Positions 24,601 to 35,914 of a DNA stretch of 64,000 nucleotides are shown piece by piece. Origin of the DNA: Tanypteryx hageni (lineage: Eukaryota; Arthropoda; Insecta; Odonata; Petaluridae). The translations under genes were made by a program, and so were the position numbers. Where the stretch lies: NCBI GenBank assembly GCA_028673005.1, contig CM054118.1:62181401-62245400 (forward strand), given 5' to 3'. How positions within the stretch are numbered: the first letter of the stretch is position 1; every line of letters begins with the position of its first letter. The notes beneath the pieces are model-generated. The model saw only the letters and a program-made list of their open reading frames with translations. It was not told where the DNA came from and did not search any database.

Positions 24601-25500
24601 TCAACAATGACGAAAAGCACTAATAATCAAGTGTCCAGTCAAGTATAAGTGTGTATCTATAACTCAAAAACTACATAACGTAGAGACAAGTTTAATGTGT
24701 TATTTTAACCGCAATAGAGTGTATAGGGTGACAGATTTGTTTTTAAACTGATTCACTCGAGTAATTTATTTTTTAAATATTTTGTTTTCATTTTCCCCAT
24801 TTAAAACTATGGAGATGAGTGTAGATTATTTTTCTTTGTACATTAAAATTAGTAAAATCGTACAAAGTCAGGACTTGAACTCGAGGATGAAGAAAATAAT
24901 TGAGTTTCATTTTCCTACGGTGAAATTTCAATTACGGATCGAATCTTTCCAAAATTGGAGGTCGCCAAGGTGAGAAATCGACCATATCCGCCAAACCAAG
25001 CAATGTAGGTTATGGTAAACGGTAAAATGTTTTTCAGATATTTAGATTTTTGTGAAAACGTCGAAATCGCGCGAAAACGTAGACGTGTAACTTGGAAATT
25101 TTTTCCGAGGTAAAAGACGCAAGGTAGGACATTGGCGTTAACTGTATCAGGTAACTGTTGTATTCCCTGTAATTCGATGTACGTTTCAATAACCTACCCC
25201 TCCCAAATGAGCTGAACCTAAGAGACCTTCCGATTCCTCGTGGGCCGAAATAAATGAAAACTTGAAGAGAAAAAGTTTCCCACAGAATACTTAACGAAGT
25301 TCCTCCAACCGAGAAGGAGACGACGAGGCTAGAGACGAAATCGAAGACAAGGGAAACGAAAAAGCAAGTGCAATACAGAAGAAATGTCGACGACAACGGA
25401 TGGATAAACCATCTCAAAGATTTTTTTAACGCGCATAAGGAAGAAGAACATCCCTAGACCGTGACATCAGGCGTCGTTTTCTTCGAGGCCTGAATTTCTG
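24601..25500. other. No gene recognised
   Basis: Contains a 127-codon minus-strand frame at 25034-25417 that resembles nothing known and shows no exon signals. No repeat pair was seen. Confidence 0.45.
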
Positions 25501-25534
25501 GGTAAAATGCAGCAGACGAGAAGACCTTGAGGTA

Positions 25535-25660
25535 GAGCTCTGCATGGGCCTGATTTTCTAGGCCCGGCCCATACAAATTCGGACCGGGTCCGACCCGTAC
25601 GTTGCCGAAGAGATTGTAGGCCCGGCCCGTGAGACTTCGCACAGCCCGTTTAAAGCCCCT
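25535..25660. mobile_element. GGCCCGGCCC-type transposon terminus
   Basis: The sequence CTCTGCATGGGCCTGATTTT followed by repeated GGCCCGGCCC words has the look of a hAT-like element end. No partner end or TSD was identified, so only one terminus is called. Confidence 0.35.
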
Positions 25661-25818
25661 CAGCTTGAAAAATGTAATTATCGTATTCCAAATTTTCTAC
25701 CTACATCTGTGAAACGGATTTTTTAAATCCAGATGTTTGTATGCCTTGGAAGACCACAGACAAAATAAATTAATATGCAAAATATACAAATATAACGTTA
25801 TAGGGAAAAATACATTAA

Positions 25819-25948
25819 CCGATTCAGTACGGAGGACGAGTAACACTCGTTCTTCACTAAGTTTACTTAAAAAATCTCATGCCACCTATTTTGCTTGAAC
25901 CCATTCTTTACGGAGGACTAGTGTAACTCGTTTTCCGTACTGAATGGG
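25819..25948. mobile_element. piggyBac-type MITE, 130 bp, TTAA TSD
   Basis: TTAA lies on both sides (25815-25818, 25949-25952). The ends are CCGATTCAGTACGGA and TCCGTACTGAATGGG, inverted with one mismatch. Subterminal CGAGT words are mirrored as well. No frame. Confidence 0.85.
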
Positions 25949-25952
25949 TTAA

Positions 25953-27690
25953 ACAAAAACGTATGCAAATCGAATACGTAAATTTCACACACTGATTAAA
26001 ATATTTCGACCCATCAAAGCCCGATAATTTTATAACCAAGCTGATATATCCAGAATTTTTAAACCCCGGCCTACTGTCCGCGCCAAAAGTATGTAGACTC
26101 GAGTTTGCGGCTTAATAGCTCAAAATCGGCTCATGGGATTTTCGTGCAAGGCATATAAGCGTGTAGATAAATTATTTCTACGTTTAATTCAGGTAATGTA
26201 TAATTTTTAGAAAGATTTTTAAGGTATGTTTTTAGACTGAGAATGAAAAATGGCCCCCTTTTTTTAGCGTTGCGGCGGCTGGCGTCATTTCGACGGTCTG
26301 TAATAATCGAACGGGATGTTCAAATAGAAGGAAAATTTAATAGAATGTGTGTCGTAGTCTTCTTATTACATGTGCTTAATCTCAATTGTTTACCTATATT
26401 CGTTTAAGGTGTTTTATTCAATTTATGAGACCGTGTTTTCTCCGCAAGTATGCGGCTTGGAGGCACGCAACCCAGACTGTCGTCTTTCTCTCAGAATTTC
26501 TATTACGAATCAATTAATGCCATAAAGCTTAAATAGACATAGTATTTTATACAGAATTTTATATTTGTTGAAACTGAAAGCGAGGCGAACGCGACGTTCT
26601 CAGCGGTATTGGAGCGCGGCGTTGCCAATATTCACCTGAGCCTGCGGCTGTTCTGTCCATTTCCCATCAACTTTCCATAAGGGACCTTACTTTTTTTTAG
26701 TAGGCCCGTAATGAATTCTATAGGATCGGTCCGTCCCGTGCAGGGATCTCGTGCTCGACATGCGCGTGAGGAGTAGCAAGAAAATGTAGGAAAGAGAGCG
26801 GGGAGAAGGTTTTTCTAAGTCGCCTTCTGGGAAAGGGGGGAGAGGAGGGGAGAAAGTGGGGGAAATGAGGGTAGAAAGTGGGGGAGAGGAGGGGGGAGGG
26901 TGGGGGAGTGGGAGAGGGGGATTACACACGCAGTTATAAAAGCTTACGCCTTCGATCCCTGCACGTGCCTCGGACGCTAAATGCAACATAAACACTCTCC
27001 AAGGGGTAAGGCACTCCCCCCTCCCAATCCTAACCCCCTACAATACCGTTGGCTCTTCTGTCCTTTCATAATTCTGTGTCGCCTTTCCCCACGAACGAAA
27101 CCGAATTATCCCACTCCCCTCCATCTCTCCCATCCCTAAAACTCGCTCTCGTCTTTTAATACATACTGCAAGTCGGTGCAGAAACCACGCCGCTAAAGAG
27201 ACTTGAGGGGCGGCATATATACATAGAGAAAGGGGTGGGGAATGAACAGGGTGCATTGGCTGACGGCCCTGCATTGACTTACGGTTACTTTGTATGCGTG
27301 CGGTTCATCGTAAGTCCGTCGATTTTTAATGCCGCGAAAAAGTAAAAGGTGCCGAGCGTTCAACAAATAAAATACTTGACAAAGGTGAAATTAAAAGGAT
27401 GTTCGATTTTGGACTTCTACTCGCATTGGAGCTCGACTCTCCCAGTGGAAATTAAATCATCGCGAATTTTCGGCGAAAAATATGTTTTAATGAGAACAGA
27501 GTTGGGTTGCATCGTTAGAGACACTATTAAAATGTCCGACCTTGTTTTAAGGAGACCCGTAACTTTAGATATGTTTTCTAATTCGGACACTAGTGAGATG
27601 AAGCATGTCTGTGGCAAATTTCAACGGCAACGAAATAACGCTACATTGATTCAGGTATTACGTTGCAAATTTTCCGGAAAAGTTAAACGA
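25953..27690. other. No gene recognised; purine-rich tract
   Basis: A G/A-rich tract covers about 26815-26925. The 164-codon frame at 27349-27843 on plus matches nothing recognisable and runs into a transposon terminus, so it is not called as a gene. Confidence 0.45.
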
Positions 27691-27699
27691 TGCAAACGG

Positions 27700-27835
27700 C
27701 TAACAATTAGACCAGAGAACGATAAGCATTCTCACAGAGCTTCACGCTTACAGGAAAAAAAATCGGGACATTTATGCGACCCGAAAAAAAATTCGGGACA
27801 AAACTCTGAAAACCGGGACGCCTGGTCACCCTACT
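27700..27835. mobile_element. Transposon right terminus (GGTCACCCTA type)
   Basis: Ends in GGGACGCCTGGTCACCCTA with repeated CGGGACA words inside, a terminus style seen in widespread DNA transposons (reverse complement TAGGGTGACCAG). The left end was not found. Confidence 0.45.
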
Positions 27836-27947
27836 CTAGATGATAATGGATAAATAAATAATATTGAAAAATATAGAATGCGTTACGTGTACCAAGCGTC
27901 ACTGTACGTAACAGTAAATATTGAAATTCTAATTTCTTTATCACTAT

Positions 27948-28719
27948 ACTAGTAGAAGGTGCTTGCATACTGCAAGCATTTCATCTCACCTTGAAAAAAA
28001 CATTCATTTTTCAGAGAGATATTTAATCATGAGAAATATTTCTTTAATTCTAAAGATTTCTCCTCAGGACCGGTTTTCGATTTTGCATTATCGAACCATA
28101 ATGGATTAAAACAATCACTAATTTTTGCAATTTTAGGAATATTATACTTTTCCCACATTGAGTTAATAATGCCTCACATTTCTGCCAAATTTTAAATTTA
28201 TAGCACAATTAGAAATGAAATAACATTTATCTAATTGTTTAAATTTGAATTATTTTTAACGGGCGCAATAACAATTTCATGAATGTATTGAAATGTTTAT
28301 TCGTTTATATATATTAAACTCTAAATAATTTAAAAATTTCAGCTTCCTAACGCAGAGTAGTGTCTAAAAATTTACCTATTTGTTTTAACTTAAAGAATTT
28401 TTAACTGCCAAACAAATAAAAATATCAACATTTTTATAATCCCTATTTCGTTTTTTTACCATTCCTACCTCTAAAAATAATTTCAGCGCCGTAGCTCATT
28501 CGAAAATACATAAACCTTGAAAATATGTTTAAACAATTGCGAATTTTTAGCGGCCGCATTGTTGCACTTTTTCAAGATTTTTTCTAGTCGGTTTTGCACA
28601 AAATCCTACCAAAGAAAAGAATTTCGAATCTCCAGCTCATCTGGAAGTGCCTACACATATATATAGGATATCCTTCTATCATTATATATAGACGTTCCTT
28701 ACAGAGGAGGATATAACAT
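27948..28719 (-). mobile_element. Helitron-like unit A
   Basis: Read on the minus strand the 3' end is the hairpin GCTTGCAGTATGCAAGC (27977-27961), then eight bases, then CTAG and T. This is the hairpin plus CTRR|T signature of Helitrons. The body recurs in units B and C in the same order. The 5' end is unclear and partly inverted relative to unit C. Confidence 0.65.
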
Positions 28720-28817
28720 ACTAGTAGAAAGTGCTTGCATACTGCAAGCATTTCATCTCAACTTGAAAAAAACATTAATTTTTCAGACAGATACTTCATC
28801 ATTAAAAATATTCTATC

Positions 28818-30235
28818 CAGTGGCGGCTCGTGTATAGGCACTGCGGAACTGCAGCACCCCCTATTTCCACTTGATATTATCGATAATATTTAATATAATG
28901 AGTCCTTTTTTCTTTAATTCTTTCTTTATTTTTGTAGTACAATATATATTCCTTAAGCTTAATGTCAGTACTTCAGTAGCCATCCCCCAGTTTATGAAAA
29001 AGATACAAAAATCTTTGTATGGAACTGTGCGCTTCACAGTGCCAGCGACGTGGTGTTTGACTGTTGTGCGCATGCGCACATAGGAGGGGGGGGTGGGGAG
29101 GAAGGCGGGACTGCCAGGTAGAGAGAGCACTGTTGCTCTCGCAGTGCCGGCTCTGGCGTGATGGTGGAAGGAAGTTTTTTTTTACTCACCGTGTGTTGTG
29201 CTTAAAAACCGTGTACCATATTCAGGAATGTGATAAAGTGTAGAAGAGTGTAGAATTAGATTATTATTCTGCTTCCAGCTATTCTATTTGATTAATTTTT
29301 TTTTCGGTTCTTTTATTTAACAGAAAACTTTAACCATGGCCTTGCATCCCCAAGAAATAAGTTCTGTGACTGTAAGTGAACTTCAACAGTTTAAGTTTTC
29401 ACAGTTATCTCTCCAAGAGAAAGTTACAGTTAAGAAAAGAGGTCGTTCAACACCTGATGTTCTAATATCTCAGCCAGGCAAAAGCAACAACAAGAAATAT
29501 ATTCGTAGCTTTAATTCTGAATGGTACCAACGGAAAAGTTGGCTTTGCGGCTGTGAAGTAAAAAATGCACTGTTTTACTTTCCGTGTTTGCTGTTTGGAG
29601 GTGATGTACCGTGGACAAAAGATTGTTTTAGAAATATAAACAAAATGAAAGAAAAAACTGAAAAGCATGAGAAGTCAAAGAAGCACGTTGATAATGTTGT
29701 TTCACTGTCACTTTTAGGAACCGTAAGTATTAAGGAGAAACTTAGTGAGACATACAGACTTTCAATCAATGAGCATAATATATAATAAATTACGAAACTG
29801 ATAAAAATCCTCTTGACAATTCCCATGACTACATCAGAGGCAGAGCGCTGCTTTTCAACATTGAAAAGAATAAAAACTTTTTTAAGAAGCACTATGAATT
29901 CGGAAAGACTAAATGCGCTTGCAGTACTTTCAATGGAGAAAAATTTCCTCAATTGTCATCCAGAGATCAAGGAGAAAATTATTGAACTTTTTGCGCAAAT
30001 TAAAACAAGAAGAATGGATTTCATTTTTAAATGAATAGATCAAGCTTGAACTGTAACAATTTAAGTTAAAGTAAGTAAAAAATGTTTGGTTTTTTTTTTT
30101 GTTAAGATTTTATCAAGTTCCTGAATAAATTTTCTTTTTATACATGTTTTTTTTTCCTTTTACACAATTTTAAAACAAAGGCTAAAAATTTTCTGGAGCA
30201 GCACCCCCACTAATTTTAGCTACGAGCCGCCACTG
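28818..30235 (+). mobile_element. hAT deletion derivative, 1418 bp, exact TIRs and TSD
   Basis: TIRs CAGTGGCGGCTCGT (28818-28831) and ACGAGCCGCCACTG (30222-30235) are exact. The 8-bp TSD ATTCTATC is exact (28810-28817 and 30236-30243). It sits inside Helitron-like unit B. The interior codes for the two ends of a ZMYM1-like (TTF-type) hAT transposase. Confidence 0.95.
29336..30034 (+). pseudogene. TTF-finger plus hAT C-terminus, catalytic core deleted
   Basis: The first open part (29336-29785, 149 aa) has the TTF-type zinc-finger region: W-x5-SWLCGCEVKNALFYFPCLLFGG and a later KHEKSKKHVDN helix. After two stops at 29783-29788 the same frame continues to 30034 with IPMTTSEAERCFSTLKRIKTFL, the hAT dimerisation motif, and a normal terminal stop. 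The middle of the transposase is absent. The first part could be made as a small DNA-binding protein with its own start codon in the context AACCATGG; expression is unknown. Confidence 0.85.
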
Positions 30236-31078
30236 ATTCTATCAATTCTAAAGATTTCACCTACGCAGCGATTTTCGTTTTTCCCATATGTAAAAATAAT
30301 AGTTTAAAACAACCCCCAATTGTTGCAATTTTAAACATTTTACATTTTCTCCATTATGGGGTACTAATGCTACACATTTGAGCCAAATTTTAAAGTTGTA
30401 GCACTTCTAGAAGTAAAATAATATTTTTCTAATTGTTTAAAATTTAAACATTTTTAACGGACGCCGCAATATATATATATGGAGAGATTGAAATGATTAT
30501 TTGTGTAAATGCACTGTTCTGTGAATAATTTGAAAATTGCAGCTTCCTAGCTCATCCCTTAGAACCTAAAAAATTATTAAACTTTAATGTTAAAATGGGG
30601 TTAAAACAACCCCTAAAAATTAACAATTTTAAAATTTTCCATTTTTATAGTTGGTTATGAGAAAAATTCTATAATCTTGCAAAATTTCAGCTTCCTAAAC
30701 CTATTAGATTGGTCTACACACTGGGAAAACCTTTTCCCATGCTAACTTATGGGAGATATTCCGGGGTCTCTGGAGTCGAACCCAAGACACTGTAAGCAAA
30801 AGTGACAATAATTCCTAATGGATATTGCAGCCATCTAGCAACACTGAAAATTTCATATTTCTAGCTTACCGGCAAGTGCCCATAATTAATTTACAAAAAT
30901 GGCGCAATGCTTTTCTTATGGGAAAAAACGCAATTTTCGGAATTTCTGGAGTCGAACTCATGTCACTTAAGTAAGAAGTCCCATTTTATCTGTAGGTTTC
31001 TCCATCATATCTACAAAAACGTAAACTTCTTGTATTTTGGGCTGGACATTAGTATCCTCCTGTTATATGTTATCTGTT

Positions 31079-31860
31079 ACTAGTAGTTGGTGCTTGCATA
31101 CTGCAAGCATTTCATCTCACCTTGAAAAAACATTCATTTTTCAGACAGACATTTCATTATTACAAATAGTCTTTTAATTCTAAAGAATTCACCTCCGCAG
31201 CGATTTTCGTTTTTCCCACATGTAAAAATAATAGTTTAAAACAACCCCCAAATGTTGCAATTTTAAAAATTTTACACTATCTTCATTATGGGGTACTAAT
31301 GCTACACATTTCAGCCAAATTTTAAAGTTGTAGCACTTCTAGAAGTAAAATAATATTTTTCTAATTGTTTAAATTTAAATAATTTTTAACGGCCCCCGCA
31401 ATTCATATATGGTAAAATTGAAATGTTTATTTGTGCAAATTCACTACTCTGCAAATAACTGGAAATTTTCAGCTTCCTAGCTCATCCCATAGTACCTAAA
31501 CATTTATCTATTTGTTTAAACTTTAAGAATTTTTAACTGCCAAACAAATTAAAATATCAAAATTTGTATAATCCCTATTTCGTTTTTTTTAAGAATTCTA
31601 CTTATAAAAAAAATTTCAACTTCGTAGCACATTTGGAAATACATAAACCTTGAAAATTTGTTTAAAAAATTGCGAATTTTTAGCGGCCGCATTGTTGCAC
31701 TTTTTCAAGATTTTCGTTTTTTCTAGTCGGTTTTGCACAAAATGCGACCTAAGAAAAAAATTTCGAATCTCCAACTCATCTGGAAGTGTCTAAACATTAG
31801 TATCCTCCTCCTCCTCATCCTCCTCTGTAAGAAACGTCTATATAGAATGATACAAAAATA
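31079..31860 (-). mobile_element. Helitron-like unit C
   Basis: Hairpin at 31092-31108 followed on minus by ACCAACTA, CTAG and T. The opposite end lies near 31860, after a (CCT)n run and TCTATATAGACG on the minus strand. It has no frame for a Rep/helicase, so it is non-autonomous. Confidence 0.62.
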
Positions 31861-32550
31861 AATTAAATTCCTAATAAAATTAGGTGGTGAATATTAAAGT
31901 GCCACAGACATTTTATTTCTCTTTCTGATAACTCATGCGTAAAATGTTATTATTCCGAAATGTGAAGCTAATATGCATAATGCTGATCCATTTCAAATTC
32001 TGGCGTCATTTAATTTAATTTTTATTGCGTATAAACCATGAAAAACACTTTATATCTGAAATTCAATCGGGTGGAATGAAATTGCATTCGAATTTTCCTC
32101 TTAGTTATTCGTCATTGTATGTATACCATCCGCGATCAAATTTGGCCTCTAATGACATTGATTCTAACGATTTCAAGTCCGGTGTCGCTTGCATTGCACC
32201 GCCCGCCTCTCGTCTATAAGGCGTAAACAAGATCTGAAAGAAATTCAGGTCCATATCCCTTCCTCACGGTTCTCTTCCGCTCCCTTCACAACCATCGCTC
32301 TCTCCCATCAATTCCTAATCAAATTAAGGTTAATCCCATTTTACTCGCGCTAAAACTGGCCATAGAACGTAGATGAGAATCTTCCTCCAATCGCGCTTAC
32401 TTTGGGGGAAAGTGGGAAGAACGAAAAAATGGTTACGGAAGGTTTAACTTCCTGAGAGGGAAAATGCTCGATGGTTATTTAATTAATGAAGGAAAACGAT
32501 TTGATATCAATCCAGAAGGAAATGTGTCAACACATCAACGATTAATCACA
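31861..32550. other. No gene or element recognised
   Basis: Short frames only; no repeats or TIRs were found. Confidence 0.5.
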
Positions 32551-32833
32551 CAATTTCTCCATATAGGAAGTATAGAGAAAGTATTGTTTTCATGAAAAAA
32601 TCGACTTGGAGATTTCAACGGAAATACACGTTTTAAGGTCCCCTGAACACGTTTTGACTATTTTCTCGATGATGTCTGTGTCTGTGACCGGGATTTTGTG
32701 GGCACTCGAACTCAAAAACTAATAATCCTATCAGCATAACATTTAGCATTTCTATTATAAAGTCAAGAACTGATTAGACTTTACCTAAAATCGGTCGACC
32801 GGAAGTGGATGTTTACTCTTATCACATCCGTTT
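32551..32833 (+). repeat. Dispersed repeat R1, copy b (short)
   Basis: Starts near TTTCTCCATATAGGAAG and carries TTTCAACGGAAATACACG and CCCTGAACACGTTTTG as in copy a. It stops where a new R1 start (TTTTTACTTTCTCCGTA) begins at 32836. Confidence 0.65.
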
Positions 32834-32977
32834 TTTACTTTCTCCGTAATAATAATAATGTTTATTTGTCCAGAAAGACATTACAAAATAACGCATAGGA
32901 CACATCAAAATATCTTAAAAAGAAAACAATAATTACAAAACTATCTCAAATAACAGACATTAAATCACTAATATTAT

Positions 32978-33200
32978 AAAAATATTTAGTGACTAGGAGA
33001 TCATGAACATGCTTCTTAAATGACTGAAATGTGCTTGCTTCTTTGATTGCAACTGGCAGAGCATTATAGAATTTAATACAACTTGTTTTAGGTCCTTGGG
33101 AGCAAATTTTCAAGTTTTGTTGCATAACATGGAGATCATTAATTCCTCTTGTGTTGTAATCATGGAAATTGCTATTTTTCTCGTAGTCAGAAATATTTTG
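32978..33200 (-). pseudogene. LINE family A C-terminal tail
   Basis: Minus-strand translation gives YEKNSNFHDYNTRGINDLHV, QGPKTSCIKFYNALP and SFKKHVHDLL, the same tail as at 13455-13739. It is separated from its RT part by the plus-strand LINE fragment and a deletion of the thumb region. Confidence 0.8.
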
Positions 33201-33204
33201 CCTC

Positions 33205-34180
33205 TTGATTAAGGTTTATGCTCTAGGAACAGATATGAGGGTAGTGCGATGGATAGAAGTCTTTCTAGCAGATAGAAGACAAAGGGTTAGGATAGGAGAT
33301 AGTTTATCAGATGAAATAGATGCCACCTCAGGTGTCCCTCAGGGTAGCGTTTTAGGACCGTTATTATTCTTAATCTACATAAATGATTTACCAAGTCAAA
33401 TATCCTCCAAAGTGAGACTTTTTGCAGACAACTGCATCCTTTATAGAGTCATTAAAGATGAAAATGACAGAGGTTTACTGCAGAGGGACATAGATAAGCT
33501 GATATCTTGGGTATGTTCAAATAAAATGAAAACAAACGTTAAGAAAAGCAAGCATATTCTATTCTCTATAAAAAGAGAAAAGAGTAATTTTCCTTACTAT
33601 ATGGTAAGGATACAAATACCGAAGGTTGATAATATAAAATATCTTGGAATACATATTGCGAAAGATTTAGCATGGGGTCTTCAGGTAGAATGTATAGTTT
33701 CAAAGGGTTTCAAGGCACTTAACTTTGTTATGAGAAATTTAAAACATAGCAGCAGGAAAGCTATAGAATTAGCATACAAAACAATAGCAAGGACTATATT
33801 GGAATATTCTTCAGGAGCCTGGGATCCTCATGACAGAATACATATTAATAAATTGGAAATGGTTCAGCGGAAGGCAGCCAGGTTTGTTATGGGTCATTTT
33901 GGAAGAGAGGATAGTGTAACGGATATGTTAAAGGAGCTTGGGTGAGAAACTTTAGAAAAGAGGAGGAAAGTGAAAAGGTTAGTTTGTTTCTATCGAGTGT
34001 ATACCGGTAAACCGGCCTGGAAAGAACTAAAACTTAGGATTAAAACTCCAACATTGAAAGGTAAAAATGATCACTCGTGAAAAGTTCGTTAGTATTTAAT
34101 ATGAGGTTAATATGAGGTTAGCAATTTTTCCTTTTTATAGGACTTGTGCCACCAAGCGGCATTATTTATTGCAAATAAAC
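33205..34180 (+). pseudogene. Second LINE (CR1/L2-type) RT fragment, plus strand
   Basis: The 246-codon frame 33205-33945 carries SGVPQGSVLGPLLFLIYINDLP, the DNTNVKK-like thumb segment and the KAARFVMG tail, then a short 3' region ending near a TTATTTATTGCAAATAAAC stretch. The catalytic motif reads FADN where FADD is expected, so the second Asp is lost. It is 5'-truncated and lies within the opposite-strand LINE. Confidence 0.85.
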
Positions 34181-34336
34181 ATAGTAAGGTTAGAATTTAA
34201 TCACAATACTCCAAATAACTATCTAATGTCAAATTAGGGTAGACTTTTCTTAAATTCATGAAGAAGATTATTTACTTATTTAAAATTTTTGTAATTATAT
34301 GGACAAATAACAAATGAAAAATGTTGAAGTTTGTAG

Positions 34337-34987
34337 CTAAGCTGTTGTGATGAGATGCAAAACCTCACTGCTACTGTCAACTAGTGTTCTGTCACTGGGG
34401 TTAGTAACTAAAACATTCACATCATCTGCATACATAATGACATTATTACAAACTTTACTCCTAAGGTTCTCAAGTAAGTCATTAATGAAAATGAGGAAGA
34501 GGACAGAGCCTAAAATAGACCCCTGTGGCACACAGAGTACCAGACTAGGATTGCCTTCCTTAAATATGGAGACAATTTGCTGATGGCTCATTAGGTAAGA
34601 TTTTAACCAGTTGTTGGCCACACCTCTTACACCTAGCCTCGCATATTTAGCCAACAAGAGATCATGATCAACAGAATCAAAGGCTTTACTGAGATCAACG
34701 AAAACCCCCAGTGTACTATTTCTCATATTCAATTGTTCTATAATGAAGTTGATAGCAATGAATAGAGCCTGCTCTGTAGATTTCCCTTTCCTAAACCCAA
34801 ATTGGCAGCTTGACAGAATGTTGCATTTTTCTAGGAATTCTAGCAGTCTAGTGCAGAAAACATATTCAAATATTTTAGAGAATTGGGAGACAAGGGATAT
34901 AGGTCTATAGTTATTTATTAGGTTTTTATCACCCTTGTATTTATAAATGGGGATTACCTTAGCAATTTTTAAAGTTTCTGGAAAAAT
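34337..34987 (-). pseudogene. LINE family A reverse transcriptase, N-terminal two thirds
   Basis: An open frame from the R1 border to 34337 reads FPETLKIAKVIPIYK, NNYRPISLVSQFSKIFE, CQFGFRKGKSTEQAL, DLSKAFDSVDHDLL, PQGSILG and MYADDVNVL, the RT motifs in order with the catalytic YADD intact. It breaks at 34337 before the thumb region. 5'-truncated: no endonuclease. Confidence 0.9.
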
Positions 34988-35430
34988 TACGTAGTATAGG
35001 GAAAGTATTGTTTCCATGAAAAAAATTGATTTCGAGATTTCAACAGAAATACAGATTTCGAGGTCTCCTGAACACGTTTTGGTCATTTTCTCAATGATGT
35101 CTGTGTATTTGATTGGAATTTTGTGGACACTCTTAACTCAAAAACTATTAACCTGATCAACGCAAAATTTTATATTTGTCACTTTTGTTAAAGGTAAAAG
35201 AACTGATCTGTTTTTGATAAATATCGGTCAACCGGAAGTGGGTGTTTACTCTTGTCACTTATCCGTTTCTTTGAAATATTTGCTTTAATATTTGATAAAA
35301 GTTGTAGGAAATTTAATTTTATACGACCTTTGTTTGAAACATTTTCCCATATATTGTTTAAGAGCTATTTTTGAAACATTTTTTAGCTGCCACCACCACA
35401 CCACCTACCGGCGACTCTCACCATCTTCAG
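34988..35430 (+). repeat. Dispersed repeat R1, copy c, main part
   Basis: Continues the R1 start at 32836-32851 after the LINE insertion: ACGTAGTATAGGGAAAGTAT, TTTCAACAGAAATACAG and CCTGAACACGTTTTGG. It ends near CCACCACCACACCACCTACC, which also closes copy a. Confidence 0.7.
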
Positions 35431-35910
35431 CACCAAATAATTATGCGAAAAAAGCGAACACGGTAAGCAATGAAATTTAAAATTTTGTATTAAATACATA
35501 CTGCCATTAAATATCCCTAGCATTCAGTATTCTGTAAATAAGTGTTACGTTTAGTTTGATAAGTTTAAAATAAATTGACGTGTTTAAACTTCATTCAACA
35601 TTTGACTTTTAATCATGAAGCATTTTGCCTTTTAAACAAATTTCTGTAACTCGGAATTTTCGGATTAAAAAAATTAATTTTCAGGGTTTTTTACATAAGT
35701 TTTTGCGTATGTCGATTTTTGCGATATCCGGGAATGGTATTTATTTATTCATTTATGATACTCTAGTAGAATGTTTCTCAGCGTGGGGTACGCGTACCCT
35801 CAAAGGTTCGCGACAGGATTTCTGGGTTAGGCCAGCACGATGACGGAAGTTTTATTTAATAATGAAATAATATAACTAATCCTAATTTTGTTTATACAAA
35901 CGAAACAATC
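35431..35910. other. No gene seen; one hAT-like terminus
   Basis: At about 35770 GAATGTTTCTCAGCGTGGGG followed by the palindrome GGTACGCGTACC resembles a hAT end. No partner or TSD was found. Confidence 0.35.
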
Positions 35911-35914
35911 TTAA

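Larger units (their letters stand above)
28720..31078 (-). mobile_element. Helitron-like unit B, carrying a hAT insertion
   Basis: Same 3' signature: hairpin at 28733-28749, CTAG|T at 28724-28720 on minus. Without the hAT element and its TSD copy the unit is about 930 bp, against 770-780 for A and C. Its 5' part, roughly 30600-31070, has extra sequence. Confidence 0.65.
32852..34987 (-). mobile_element. LINE family A, minus-strand copy inserted in R1
   Basis: The (AAT)n tail and GTAATGTCTTTCTGGACAA 3' end (minus strand) sit at 32852-32905 and match the 3' end of the copy at 19301. Reverse transcriptase begins at 34987. Both borders fall within the start of one R1 copy, which proves the insertion. 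The piece between 33205 and about 34180 is a second LINE in plus orientation. Confidence 0.8.

Noticed and set aside
25034..25417. 127-codon minus-strand frame, partly hydrophobic
   Set aside because: No recognisable family, no start context or splice signals, and no repeat association.
27349..27843. 164-codon open frame
   Set aside because: No recognisable domain, no exon signals, and its end reads into a transposon terminus; more likely chance.
35034..35086. Upstream extension of the minus-strand LINE frame to 35086
   Set aside because: The sequence beyond 34987 is the R1 repeat, so those codons are not LINE protein.
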